64,000 nt of DNA, taken from contig NC_089220.1 in NCBI RefSeq assembly GCF_963924675.1, forward strand, positions 61,514,639-61,578,638. Direction: 5' to 3'. The notes under the pieces were generated by a model that searched no databases, was not told where the DNA came from, and saw only the letters and a program-made list of their open reading frames with translations. Position 1 is the first letter of the stretch. Each line of letters starts with the position of its first letter. The position numbers and the translations under genes are program-made. Shown here piece after piece: positions 36,958 to 46,155 of the stretch. The stretch is from Phocoena phocoena. Its lineage: Eukaryota; Chordata; Mammalia; Artiodactyla; Phocoenidae.

Positions 36958-37851
36958 CTAGAGAAGTTCTTTTAGCATTTGTTGTAAAACTGGTTTGGTG
37001 GTGCTGAACTCTCTCAGCTTTTGCTTGTCTGTAAAGATTTTAATTTCTCCATCAAATCTGAATGAGATCCTTGCTGGGTAGAGTAATCTTGGTTGTAGGT
37101 TTTTCTCCTTCATTACTTTAAATATGTCCTGCCACTCCCTTCTAGCTTGCAGTGTTTCTGGTGAAAGATCAGCTGTTAACCTTATGGGGATTCCCTTGTG
37201 CGTTATTTGTTGTTTTTCCCTAGCTGCTTTTAATATGTTTTCTTCGTATTTAATTTTTGATAGTTTGATTAATATGTGTCTTGGCGTGTTTCTCCTTGGA
37301 TTTATCCTGTATGGGACTCTCTGTGCTTCCTGGACTTGATTAACTATTTCCTTTCCCATATTAGGGAAGTTTTCAACTATAATCTCTTCAAATATTTTCA
37401 CAGTCCCTTTCTTTTTCTCTTCTTCTTCTGGGACCCCTGTAATTCGATTGTTGGTGCATTTAATGTTGTCCCAGAGGTCTCTGACACTGTCCTCAGTTCT
37501 TTTCATTCTTTTTTCTTTATTCTGCTCTGTGGTAGTTATTTCCACTATTTTATCATCCAGGTCACTTATCCGTTCTTCTGCCTCAGTTATTCTGCGCTTG
37601 ATCCCTTCTAGAGTATTTTTAATTTCATTTATTGTGTTGTTCATCATTGCTTGCTTCCTCTTTAGTTCTTCTAGGTCCTTGTTAAATGTTTCTTGCCTTT
37701 TGTCTATTCTATTTCCAAGATTTTGGATCATCTTTACTATCATTATTCTGAATTCTTTTTCAGGTAGACTGCCTATTTCCTCTTCATTTGTTAGGTCTGG
37801 TGGGTTTTTACCTTGCTCCTTCATCTGCTGTGTGTTTTTCTGTCTTCCCAT
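36958..37851 (-). CDS. L1 ORF1 protein, intact reading frame (297 aa)
   Basis: L1 ORF1p is a trimeric nucleic-acid chaperone that coats L1 RNA in cytoplasmic RNPs. The frame runs uninterrupted from ATG to stop. Residues ~45-125 form a long heptad-rich coiled coil (for example 'EGIKRRITEAEERISDLDDK'). This is followed by the RRM-like core beginning near 'NNRITGVPEEEE' (~135), with 'NTPRHILIKL' (~190). The C-terminal domain holds 'LQARREWQDIFKVMKEKNLQ' and the RNA-binding 'YPARISFRFDGEIK' (~260-275). The length is somewhat short compared with the ~338 aa of human ORF1p, mainly at the N-terminus. The upstream ATG at 37,851 was taken because it opens the frame right after the 5' UTR. It is flanked by the decayed ORF2. 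Whether it is transcribed is unknown. Confidence 0.85.
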   Translation of the reverse strand: MGRQKNTQQMKEQGKNPPDLTNEEEIGSLPEKEFRIMIVKMIQNLGNRIDKRQETFNKDLEELKRKQAMMNNTINEIKNTLEGIKRRITEAEERISDLDDKIVEITTTEQNKEKRMKRTEDSVRDLWDNIKCTNNRITGVPEEEEKKKGTVKIFEEIIVENFPNMGKEIVNQVQEAQRVPYRINPRRNTPRHILIKLSKIKYEENILKAAREKQQITHKGIPIRLTADLSPETLQARREWQDIFKVMKEKNLQPRLLYPARISFRFDGEIKIFTDKQKLREFSTTKPVLQQMLKELL

Positions 37852-38490
37852 TTTGCTTATTTTACTGTGTTTGGGATCTCCTTTTTGCAGGCTGCAGGTT
37901 CGTAGTTCCCGTTGTTTTTGGTGTCTGTCCCCAGTGGCCAGAGTTGGTTCAGTGGGTTGTGTAGGCTTCCTGGTGGAGGGGACTAGTGCCTGTGTTCTGG
38001 TGGATGAGGCTGGATCTTGTCTTTCTGGTGGGCAGGTCCTTGTCTGGTGGTGTGTTTTGGCGTGTCTGTGGCCTCATTATGATTTTAGGCAGCCTCTCTG
38101 CTAGCGGGTGGTGTTGTGTTCCTGTGTTGCTAGTTGTTTGGCACAGGGTGTCCAGCACTGTAGCTTGCTGGTCATTGAGTGAAGCTGGGTCTTGGTGTTG
38201 AGATGGAGGTCTCTGGGAGATTTTCGCCATTTGATATTACATGGAGCTGGGAGGTCTCCTGTGGACCAGTGTACTGAAGTGGGCTCTCCCACCCCAGAGG
38301 CACAGCACTGTCTCCTGGCTGGAGCACTAAGAGCCTTTCATCCACACAGCTTTTGGGAGGTCTGAGGTCTTCTGCCAGCATTCAGTTGGTGTTCTATAGG
38401 AGCAGTTCCACATATAGATGTATTTCTTATGTATCTGTGGGGAGGAAGGTGATATCTGAGTCTTACTCTTCTGCCATCTTCCTCAACTCC

Positions 38491-38678
38491 TCTTAAAAAG
38501 TATTTATTGATATCTCTCCGGCCCGTGGTCCCCAGGACTGTCGCAGCTTTGGCCACCATGGCCCCTCCAGAGCCATCAGCCTCAGTGAGGCGGCCCTCCC
38601 TCAGGCTCGTGGGCAGTTCCATGTTGGCGGAGGGAAGAGACCCTATGCTGGAAGTTACAGCTCTGTGGAAAAACCAGA
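38491..38678 (-). other. ~187-bp GC-rich non-L1 segment between two L1 copies
   Basis: To the right lies L1-B endonuclease sequence up to 'caaacaattttctg' (minus). To the left lies the L1-A 5' end. The segment has several CpGs, unlike its surroundings. In the minus sense it begins 'gtttttccacag' (a splice-acceptor-like tract), has ATGs in fair context ('ccaacatgg', 'ggccatgg') and ends with 'atcaataaatactttttaag' (an AATAAA hexamer). The L1-B endonuclease frame (38,902-38,582) reads into it for about 30 codons. A plus-strand frame (38,507-38,689) is also open. I do not recognise the protein or transcript. It may be a 5' transduction or a fused piece of cellular RNA. Confidence 0.6.
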
Positions 38679-40271
38679 AAATTGTTTGATATGATTTCAA
38701 TTTTCTTAAGTTTGCCACGTCTTGATTTGTGAACCAAGATATGATCTATCCTGGAGAATATTCCATGTGCACTTGAGAAGAAAGTGTATGCTGCCACTTT
38801 CGGGTGGAATGTTCTATAAATATCAGTTAAATCTATCTGGTCTATTGTGTCATTTAAAGCTTGTGTTTCCTTATTTATTTTCTGTTTTGATGATCTGTCC
38901 ATTGATGTAAGTGGGGTGTTAAAGTCCCCTACTATTATTGTGTTACTATTTTCCCTATCATGGTTGTTAGCATTTGCATTATGTATTGTGGTGGTCCTAT
39001 GTTGGTTGCATAAACATTTATAATTGTTATATCTTCTGCTTGGATTGCTCCCTTGATCATTATGTAGTATCCTTCCTTGTCTCTTGTAACATTCTTTCTT
39101 TTAAAGTCTATTTTATCTGATACAAGTATTGCTACTCCAGGTTTCTTTTGATTTCCATCTGCATGGAATATCTTTTTCCATCCCTTAACTTTCAGTCTGT
39201 ATATGTCCCTGGGTCTGAAGTGGGTGTTTGTAGACAGAATATATATGGGTCTTGTTTTTGTATCCATTTAGCCAGTCTGTGTCTTTTGGCTGGGGCATTT
39301 AATCCATTTACATTCAAGGTTATTATCAACATGCATGTTCCTAATACCATTTTCTTAATTGTTTTGTGTTTGTTTTTGTGGGTCTTTTCCTTCTCTTGTG
39401 TTTCCCACCTAGAGAAGTTTCTTTAACATTTATTTTAAAGCTGGCTGAATTCTCTTAGCTTTTGCTTGTCTGTAAAGCTTTTGATTTCTCCAATCAATCT
39501 GAATGAGATCCATGCTGGGTAGAGTAATCTTGGTTGTAGGTTTTTCTCTTTCATCACTTTGAATATATCCTGCCACTCCCTTCTGGCCTGAAGGTTCTGC
39601 TGAAAAATCCGCTGATAACCTTATGGGAATTCCTTTGTATGTTATTTTTTGTTTTTCCGTTGCTGCTTTTAATATTTTTTCTTTGAATTTAGTTTTTGTT
39701 AGTTTGATTTATATGTGTCTTAGTGGTTTTCTCCTAGGGTTTATCCTGTATAGCACTCTCTGCATTTACTTGACTTGGGTGACTATTTCCTTTCCCATGT
39801 TAGAAAGTTTTCAACTATAATCTCTTCAAATATTTTCTCAGACCCGTTCTTTTCCTCTTCTTCCTCTGGGACCCCTATAATTTGAATATTGGTGCGTTTA
39901 GTGTTGTCCCAGAGGTCTCTGATATTGTCTTCAAATTTTTCATTCTTTTTTCTGCTCCTTGGCAGTTATTTCCACCAGTTTGTCTTCCAGCTCATTTATT
40001 CGTTCTTCTGCCTTAGTTATTCTGTTATTGATTCCTTCTAGTGTATTTTTCATTTCAGTTATTCTGTTCTTCATCTCTGTTTGTTCTTTAGTTCTTCCAG
40101 ATCTTTGTTAAATATTTGTTGTATTTTCTCAATCTGTGCCTCCATTCTATTTCCGAGATTCTGGATCATCTTTGCTATCATTACTCTGAATTCTTTTTCA
40201 GGTAGATTGCCTATTTCTTGTTCATTTATTTGGTCTTGTAGGTTTTTACCTTGCTTCTTCATTTGTGACAT
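38679..40271 (-). pseudogene. L1-B ORF1 and ORF2 remnants
   Basis: The ORF1 start survives as 40,271-40,071 ('MSQMKKQGKNLQDQINEQEI', coiled-coil start) and is then frameshifted. In the endonuclease piece 39,267-38,935 a small deletion has removed the 'CLQE' part of the catalytic 'QETH' motif, leaving 'STNTHFRPRD', while 'VNVYATN'-type text follows. The next piece (38,902-38,582) has 'SRIDHIL' and then runs into the non-L1 segment. The rest of ORF2 is absent at this side. Confidence 0.8.
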
Positions 40272-41089
40272 ATTTTTTTACCATCTCATTTTTTTTTTTG
40301 GATGGGTGGGATTGAGTTCCTGTCTTACTGGTTGTTTGGCCTGAGGCTTCCAACACTGGAGTTTGTAGGCTGTTGGGTAGAGCTGGGTCTTGGTGCCGAG
40401 ATGAAGAACTCTGGGAGACCTCACTCTGATGAATATTCCTTGGGGTCTGAGGTTCTCTGCTGGTCCAGTGGTTCGGACTTGGAGCTCCCATTGCAGGAGC
40501 TTCTGCCCACCCCCTGACTCATGAATCAAGATCCTGCAAGCCATGTGGGGCAGCCAAAAAAAAAAAAAAAAAGGAGAATAATAGCAAAGAGTAAAAAATA
40601 AAATTACATTAGGAAACTAACAGATATGTTAGAAAAAATATAAAAGTAAAAATATAGATGAAACAAGAACCGGAAGGTAAAAGAGAACCACAGTAGTAAA
40701 AAAGAGAAGAAGAAGAAAAAAAAAAAAGATGGAGGGCGAAGCCTATGCTTAGGACCCACAAGGCTGGAAAAGGCCCTGGTGGGGGAGGGGTTGTGGAGGG
40801 TTGGGCTTAGGCGCAACAGGAACAGAAGGGGCCCAGCTGTGCCTTGTGCCTCTGGTCTCACAGGGTGGGGGACCCCACCTGGGAGCCCATCAGGCTTCCT
40901 GGGCCCAGGTGGGTGGGGAAAACACCCTCTGCTTCTCTCCCACTCCCCTGGTCCTGGAGGACCCCTCCCACCTGCCTCTCTTGCTCTCCGCAGGCCTCCC
41001 TCCTACACTCCCAGGATCCATGGGCTGGAGGGGGCTTTTGCAGGTGGGGGTCCTGATATGGGAGCCTAGTAGGATTCCCTGCCCAAGTC
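38679..41089 (-). mobile_element. 5' half of a second L1 (L1-B): 5' UTR, ORF1, endonuclease
   Basis: Minus strand: 5' UTR 41,089-40,272, damaged ORF1 40,271-39,430, ORF2 endonuclease to 38,679. The 5' UTR is longer than in L1-A. It shares the part near 40,330-40,510 but adds an A-rich and then a GC-rich section (40,575-41,089), so it is a different subfamily. Around 40,512-40,575 the text 'gatcctgcaagccatgtggg' followed by a 17-base A run resembles a SINE tail. The far side at 41,090-41,102 ('cattttcttctat') matches 'catttttatctat' at 32,466-32,478 in 11 of 13 positions, a plausible TSD for the whole block. Confidence 0.8.
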
Positions 41090-41102
41090 CATTTTCTTCT
41101 AT

Positions 41103-42245
41103 CATTACTTTAAAAATATTTGTCTAATAATTTTCGGATAATAATTCCACTGTCATTTTTTATCTTTGTTCTGTACATAATATCTTTTTATGGTGGCTGA
41201 AATTAAGATTTTCTCTTTATCATTGCTTTACAGCAATTTGAATATAATTTGGCTTTGAATGGTCTTCTTTTTCTTTATTCTACTTGAGATTTTTTGTGCT
41301 TATTAAATATACAATTTATAGTTTTCCTTTAAACCCTTGATATATTTGCTATAGCTGCTTTAAAAACTTTGCTAATTTCATTATCTCTGTCATTTCTGTG
41401 TCTGTTTCTGTGGATTGATTTTTCTCCTGGATATGGGTCATGTTTTCCAGCATCTTTGTTATTTTTGATGGGACATTGGACATTGTAAATGTTACATTGT
41501 TGAATGTCTGTATTTCACTGTTCCACTTTAAAGTGTTTTTAGTTTGTCTTTCAAGTAGTTAAGTTACTTTTGGATCACGGTGATTCTTTCAAAGCTTGTT
41601 TTTAAGTTATTTAGGATGGATCTAGAGTATCTCTTATTTTACCACTACTTTAGCCCTGCTACAAAGTTGTGACCGTTCTGGAGTCTCTACTGAATGTTCC
41701 ATGTTTTCAATGGTATCTCTCTACTCTGGCTGTTTAAAACGTGTGAATGTCTTCCAGCCCTGTGTGAACTCTGAGAATATTTTAGCTCCAATTCCCTCAT
41801 AGTTGTTCACTTGGTCTTGTAGAATTTTATTATACAAATGTGCATCCTACATTTCGCAAAAAACCAAGACACCCTCATGAAGATTTCTGGAGCTCCTTCT
41901 CTGCATAGCTGATTCTTCTCTGTATTCTGTCTTCCAAATTAGAGCTGCCTTGGCCTTCCTGAGTTCTAATCTGTCTCCTAATTGAACAGACCACTGTACT
42001 TTGGTTGGACTGTCCTTTCCTGCACTGCAGTCTAGAAATTATTTCCAGGAGGAATGCAGAGGCGATCATAGAGATAATTTCATTTGTTTCCCTTCTTTTA
42101 GGGAAAACAGCCCTGCCCTGCTGCTTATCCATTTTCTGAAAATACCTGCTTTGTATTTTGTCCAGTTTTCTTGTTGTTTTTTGGTGAGAGAGCAAGTTCC
42201 TTTGTTTACAGTGGGAGACAAAATCACGGCCAGAATTGAAAGTTT
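41103..42245 (-). mobile_element. HAL1/L1M matrix, piece 4 and 5' UTR
   Basis: Continues the text of piece 3 directly: 'attaagattttctctttatc', 'tctgtgtctgtttctgtgga', 'ttgatttttctcctggatat', 'tgatgggacattggacattg', then 5' UTR-like text 'gagctgccttggccttcctg' and 'ccagttttcttgttgttttt'. The short frames at 41,875-42,309 are shadows. Confidence 0.75.
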
Positions 42246-42933
42246 TCATACTGCAATTTTTAAAGTGACTTTTAAAGTATAGCATACATACAAAAAGTGC
42301 ACAAATCAATAAATGTTCAACCTAACAGAATTTTCACAAAGTGAACACACCTATCTAAACTAACATCACAGAACATAATCAGCACCCAAGACGTCCCCTT
42401 TTTTCCCCTTCAAGATACTACTTTCTTCCAAGGAAGGGTAACCACTATTCCCGAAAAATACCACCCTAGATTAGTTTTGCCTTCTTTTGAACTTTACTGA
42501 AGTGGAATCATACAGTAAGTGTGGGTCTGTATTCTTTAATTGAATATATTTAGAAGATTTATCCATTTTGTTTTATGTAGCTATAGTTCATTCACTTTAA
42601 CTGCAGTATAGTATTACAGTAAAATAATTTATTTGTTTTACTCCTAATGATCTAATTTGAAGATACTATTGATATATTTATGAGCATTCTTATATATATC
42701 TTGTGGTGAATATATATCTTTCTGTTGGAAATATTCCTAGAATGGAACTGTTGTGTCATAAGGTATGTGCATATTTGGCTATAGCAGATCCTGTCAGTTT
42801 TCCAAACTAATTTTACCAATTTATAGTCCAGTAATATATGGGAGTTTCAGTTGTTCCACATCCTCAATGACACTTGGTAATGTTTGTGTGTGTGTATAAG
42901 TGTGTGTGTGTGTGTTCATTCATTTTAGCCATT
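42246..42933 (-). mobile_element. L1ME-like 3' end, left part
   Basis: The plus strand reads 'cacaaagtgaacacacctat', 'cagcacccaagacgtcccct', 'ttagttttgccttcttttga', 'tggaatcatacagtaagtgt', 'cctagaatggaactgttgtg', an L1ME/L1MC 3' UTR and ORF2 end. The last ~155 bases are repeated after the inserted L1 (45,087-45,225). Confidence 0.8.
42779..42933 (+). repeat. Left copy of long direct repeat flanking an L1
   Basis: From 'ctatagcagatcctgtcagt' to 'ttttagccattct'. It aligns with 45,087-45,225 across its length with about ten base differences plus a (TG)n length difference. It looks like an unusually long target-site duplication. Confidence 0.8.
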
Positions 42934-45086
42934 CTTTTTTTATTATTCATTTTTATTGGAGTATAGTTGCTTTACAATATTGTGTTAGTTTCTACTGTAC
43001 AGCAAAGTAAAGCAGCTATACATATACATATATACCCTCTTTTTTAGATTTCCTTCCCATTTAGGTCACCACAGAGCACTGAGTACAGTTCCCTGTGCTA
43101 TACAGTAGGTTCTTATTAGTTATCTATTTTATATATAGTAGTGTATATATGTCAATCCCAGTATCCCAATTCATCCCACCCCCGCTTTCCCACTTTGGTA
43201 TCCATATGTTTGTTCTCTGCATCTGTGTCTCTATTTCTGCTTTGTGAATAAGTTCATCTATACCATTTTTCTAGATTCCACATATAAGAAATATTATATG
43301 ACATTTGTTTTTCTCTTTCTGACTTACTTTACTCTGATAGTCTCTAGGTCCATCCACATCTCTGCAAATGGCACTATTTCATTCCTTTTTATGGATGAGT
43401 AATATTCCATTGTATGTATGTACCACATCTTCTTTATCCATTCCTCTCTTGATGGACATTTAGGTTGCTTCCATGTCCTGGCTATTATAAATAGTGCTGC
43501 AATGAACATTGGGGTGCATCTTTTTGAATTATGGTTTTCTCAGGGTATATGCCCAGTAGTGGGATTGCTGGGTCATATGGTAGTTCTATTTTTAGTTTTT
43601 TAAGGAACCTCCATACCATTCTCCAGTATGGCTGTACCAATTTACATTCCCACCAACAGTGCAGTAGGGTTGCCTTTTCTCCACACCCTCTCCAGCATTT
43701 ATTGGTTGTAGATTTTTTGGTGATGAGAATCCTGACTGGTAGGAGGTGATACCTCATTGTAGTTTTGATTTGCATTTCTCTAATAATTAGTGATGTTGAC
43801 CATCTTTTCATATGATTTTTGGCCATCTGTATGTCTTCTTTAGAGAAATGTCTATTTAGGTCTTCCACCCATTTTTTTGATTGGGTTGTTTGAATTTTTA
43901 ATATTGAGCTCCATGAGCTGTTTGTATATTTTGGAGATTAATCCCTCATCAGTTGCTTCATTTGTAAATATTTTCTCCCATTCTGAGGGTTGTCTTTTCA
44001 TCTTGTTTCTGGTTTCTTTTGTTGTGCAAAAACTTTTAAGTTTCATTAGGTCCCATTTGTTTATTTTTGTTTTTATTTTCATTATTCTAGGAGGTGGGTC
44101 ATAAAAGGTCTTCCTGGGATTTATGTCAGAGTGTTCTGCCTATGTTTTCCTCTGAGAGTTTTATAGTGTCTGGCCTAAATTTAAGTCTTTAGTCCATTTT
44201 GAATTTATTCTTGTGTATGGTGTTAGGGAGTGTTCTAATTACATTCTTTTACATGTAGCTGTCTGCTTTTCCCAGCACCACACATTAAATAGACTGTCTT
44301 TTCTCCATGGTATAGTCCTGCCTCCTTTGTCATAGATTCGGTGACCTTATGAGCATAGGTTTATCTCTGGCTTTCTATCCTGTTCCACTGATCTATATTT
44401 CTGTTTTTGTGCCAGTACCATACTGTCTTGATTACTGTAGCTTTGTAGTATAGTCTGAAGTCAGCTAGCCTGATTCCTCCAGCTCCGTTTTTCTTTCTTA
44501 ACATTGCTGTGGCTATTTATGGTCTTTTGTGTTTCCATACAAATTGTAAAATTTTTTGTTCTAATTCTGTGAAAAATGCCATTGGTAGTTTGATAGGGAT
44601 TGCATTCAATCTGTAGATTGCTTTGGGTAGTATAGTCATTTTCACAATATTGATTCTTGTAGTCCTAAGACATGGTATATCTCTCCATCTGTGTTTGTTG
44701 TCTTTGATTTCTTTCATCAGTATCTTATAGTTTTCTGAGTACGGGTCTTTTGCCTCCTTAGGTAGGTTTATTCCTAGGTATTTTAGTCTTTTTGTTGCAG
44801 TGGTAAATGGGATTGTTTCCTTAATTTCTCTTTCTGATCTTTCCTTGTTAGTGTATAGGAATGCAAGAGATTTCTGTGTATTACTTTTATATCCTGCAAC
44901 TTTACCAAATTCATTGATGAGCTCTCGTTTTCTGGTGGCATCGATTTTCTATGTATAGTATCATGTCATCTGCAAACTGGCAGTTGTACTTCTTTTCCAA
45001 TTTGGATTCCTTTTATTTATTTTTCTTCCTTGATTGCTGTGGCTAGGATTTCCAAAACTATGTTGAATAATAGTGGCAAGAGTGGA
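42934..45086 (-). mobile_element. 5'-truncated L1 (L1-C), ~2.15 kb
   Basis: Minus strand: T run, 3' UTR (42,950-43,320), ORF2 C-terminal frames (43,324-43,509, 43,485-43,868, 43,852-44,082, 44,517-44,717) with 'TMEYYSSIKRNEI', '[17 protein letters not shown]', '[15 protein letters not shown]'. It is cut off in the reverse transcriptase region near 45,086. Its 3' UTR closely matches the fragments at 11,310 and 12,766. Both flanks carry the long direct repeat. Confidence 0.9.
43324..44717 (-). pseudogene. L1-C ORF2 C-terminal remnant
   Basis: The ORF2 end is in at least four pieces separated by frameshifts and stops. It retains the Cys/His zone ([16 protein letters not shown]) and the terminal peptides. 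The reverse transcriptase catalytic loop lies outside the retained open pieces, and the endonuclease is missing through 5' truncation. It is non-functional. Confidence 0.85.
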
Positions 45087-45225
45087 CTATAGGAGATCCT
45101 GTAAGTTTTCCAAACTAATTTTATCACTTTATAATCTAGCAATATATGGGAGTTTCAGTTGTTCCACATTCTCAATAACACTTGGTAATGTGTGTGTGTG
45201 TGTGTTTGTTCATTTCAGCCATTCT
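45087..45225 (+). repeat. Right copy of long direct repeat flanking an L1
   Basis: From 'ctataggagatcctgtaagt' to 'ttcagccattct', pairing with 42,779-42,933. After it the L1ME text continues uninterrupted ('gatgggtgtactgtgatatt'), as expected if the repeat arose by duplication of the target. Confidence 0.8.
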
Positions 45226-46045
45226 GATGGGTGTACTGTGATATTGCATTGTGGGTCTAATTTGCATTTTCATGATGGCTAATTCATTGGAGAACTTTTT
45301 CTTATATTTACTTATATGAAATGACTTTAATACTTATACCCCTTTTCTCATTGATTTGTGAGAGTCATTTACATGTTCAGGATAAAAGTCATTTGTTGAT
45401 ATACATATTGGAAATATCTTCTCCCACCCTGTGGCTTTCCTTTTCACTCTTGTAATTATTCTTTGGTGAAAATTTATTTTTAATTAATGTAACCTAATTT
45501 ATTTTTTCTTTTATATAGCACTTTCTGTAACCTGTTTAATAAATCTTTGTCCAACCCAAATATCTGAAAATTATATTCTATGTTTTTTCTTTAAAGTTTT
45601 ATTGTTTTACTTTTGATGTTTAGATGTACAATCCATCTGGTCTTGATTTTTATATATAATGTGGTATAAGAGTCAAGATTTCTTTTTTTTCCTATATGGA
45701 TATCCAGTTGTCCTAGTACCATTTATTGAAAAGACCTTCCTTTCCTTATAGTTCTTCAGTGGTGCATTAGCTATAAATCCTGTGATCCTATATGCATAGA
45801 TTTATGTGTGGATTTTAAAATTCTATTCTGTTGATATATTTGTTTTTTGTATGCCAATATCACATTATCTTACTATAGCTTTATCATGCATCTTGATATG
45901 TGGTAGTGTAAGCCCTCTAACTTTGTGCCTTATCACGATAGACTTAACTAATCTTAGCTTTTGCATTTCCTTGTAAATTTTGCATTTTAATGAGAAGAAT
46001 TAGCTTGTCAATTTCCATAAGCATACTGTAATTTTTTCTATTATA
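45226..46045 (-). mobile_element. L1ME-like element, right part
   Basis: A continuation of the element at 42,246: 'taatttgcattttcatgatg', 'tcttctcccaccctgtggct', 'gtccaacccaaatatctgaa', 'ttgtcctagtaccatttatt', 'tctattctgttgatatattt'. It is old and has no open frame. Confidence 0.8.
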
Positions 46046-46059
46046 TTGTCATTTCACTG

Positions 46060-46155
46060 AGCGTAAAGGACTCCATTTTTGTATCTTTAGAGCCCAGTAT
46101 GTGCCTTGCATGTAAAAAGTGCTCAATGTATGTTCATTGAATGAACAAATGAAAT
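46060..46155 (+). repeat. L2 3' tail
   Basis: 'tttgtatctttagagcccag', 'aagtgctcaatgtatgttca' and 'ttgaatgaacaaatga' match the L2 3' terminal text. Confidence 0.7.

Larger units (their letters stand above)
32479..38490 (-). mobile_element. Full-length L1 (L1-A), ~6 kb, cetartiodactyl type
   Basis: Reading on the minus strand: 5' end 'gaggaagatggcagaagag' near 38,490, 5' UTR to 37,852, intact ORF1 (37,851-36,958), a ~55-bp spacer, a nearly full-length but broken ORF2 (36,902-32,866), then the 3' UTR to a T run at about 32,480. A CHR SINE interrupts ORF2. The 3' end may derive from the neighbouring L1-B by recombination (see findings). The 5' UTR has the usual pyrimidine-poor minus-strand text, and any promoter there is inferred, not shown. 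Several plus-strand frames of 70-218 codons across this block are shadows. Confidence 0.9.

Noticed and set aside
37448..38104. 218-codon plus-strand open frame
   Set aside because: It is the antisense of L1-A ORF1 and 5' UTR. The peptide is a low-complexity Ser/Phe/Leu string typical of antisense L1.
40599..40740. A-rich stretch that might be a satellite or poly-A tail
   Set aside because: It lies within the longer 5' UTR of L1-B and has no periodicity.
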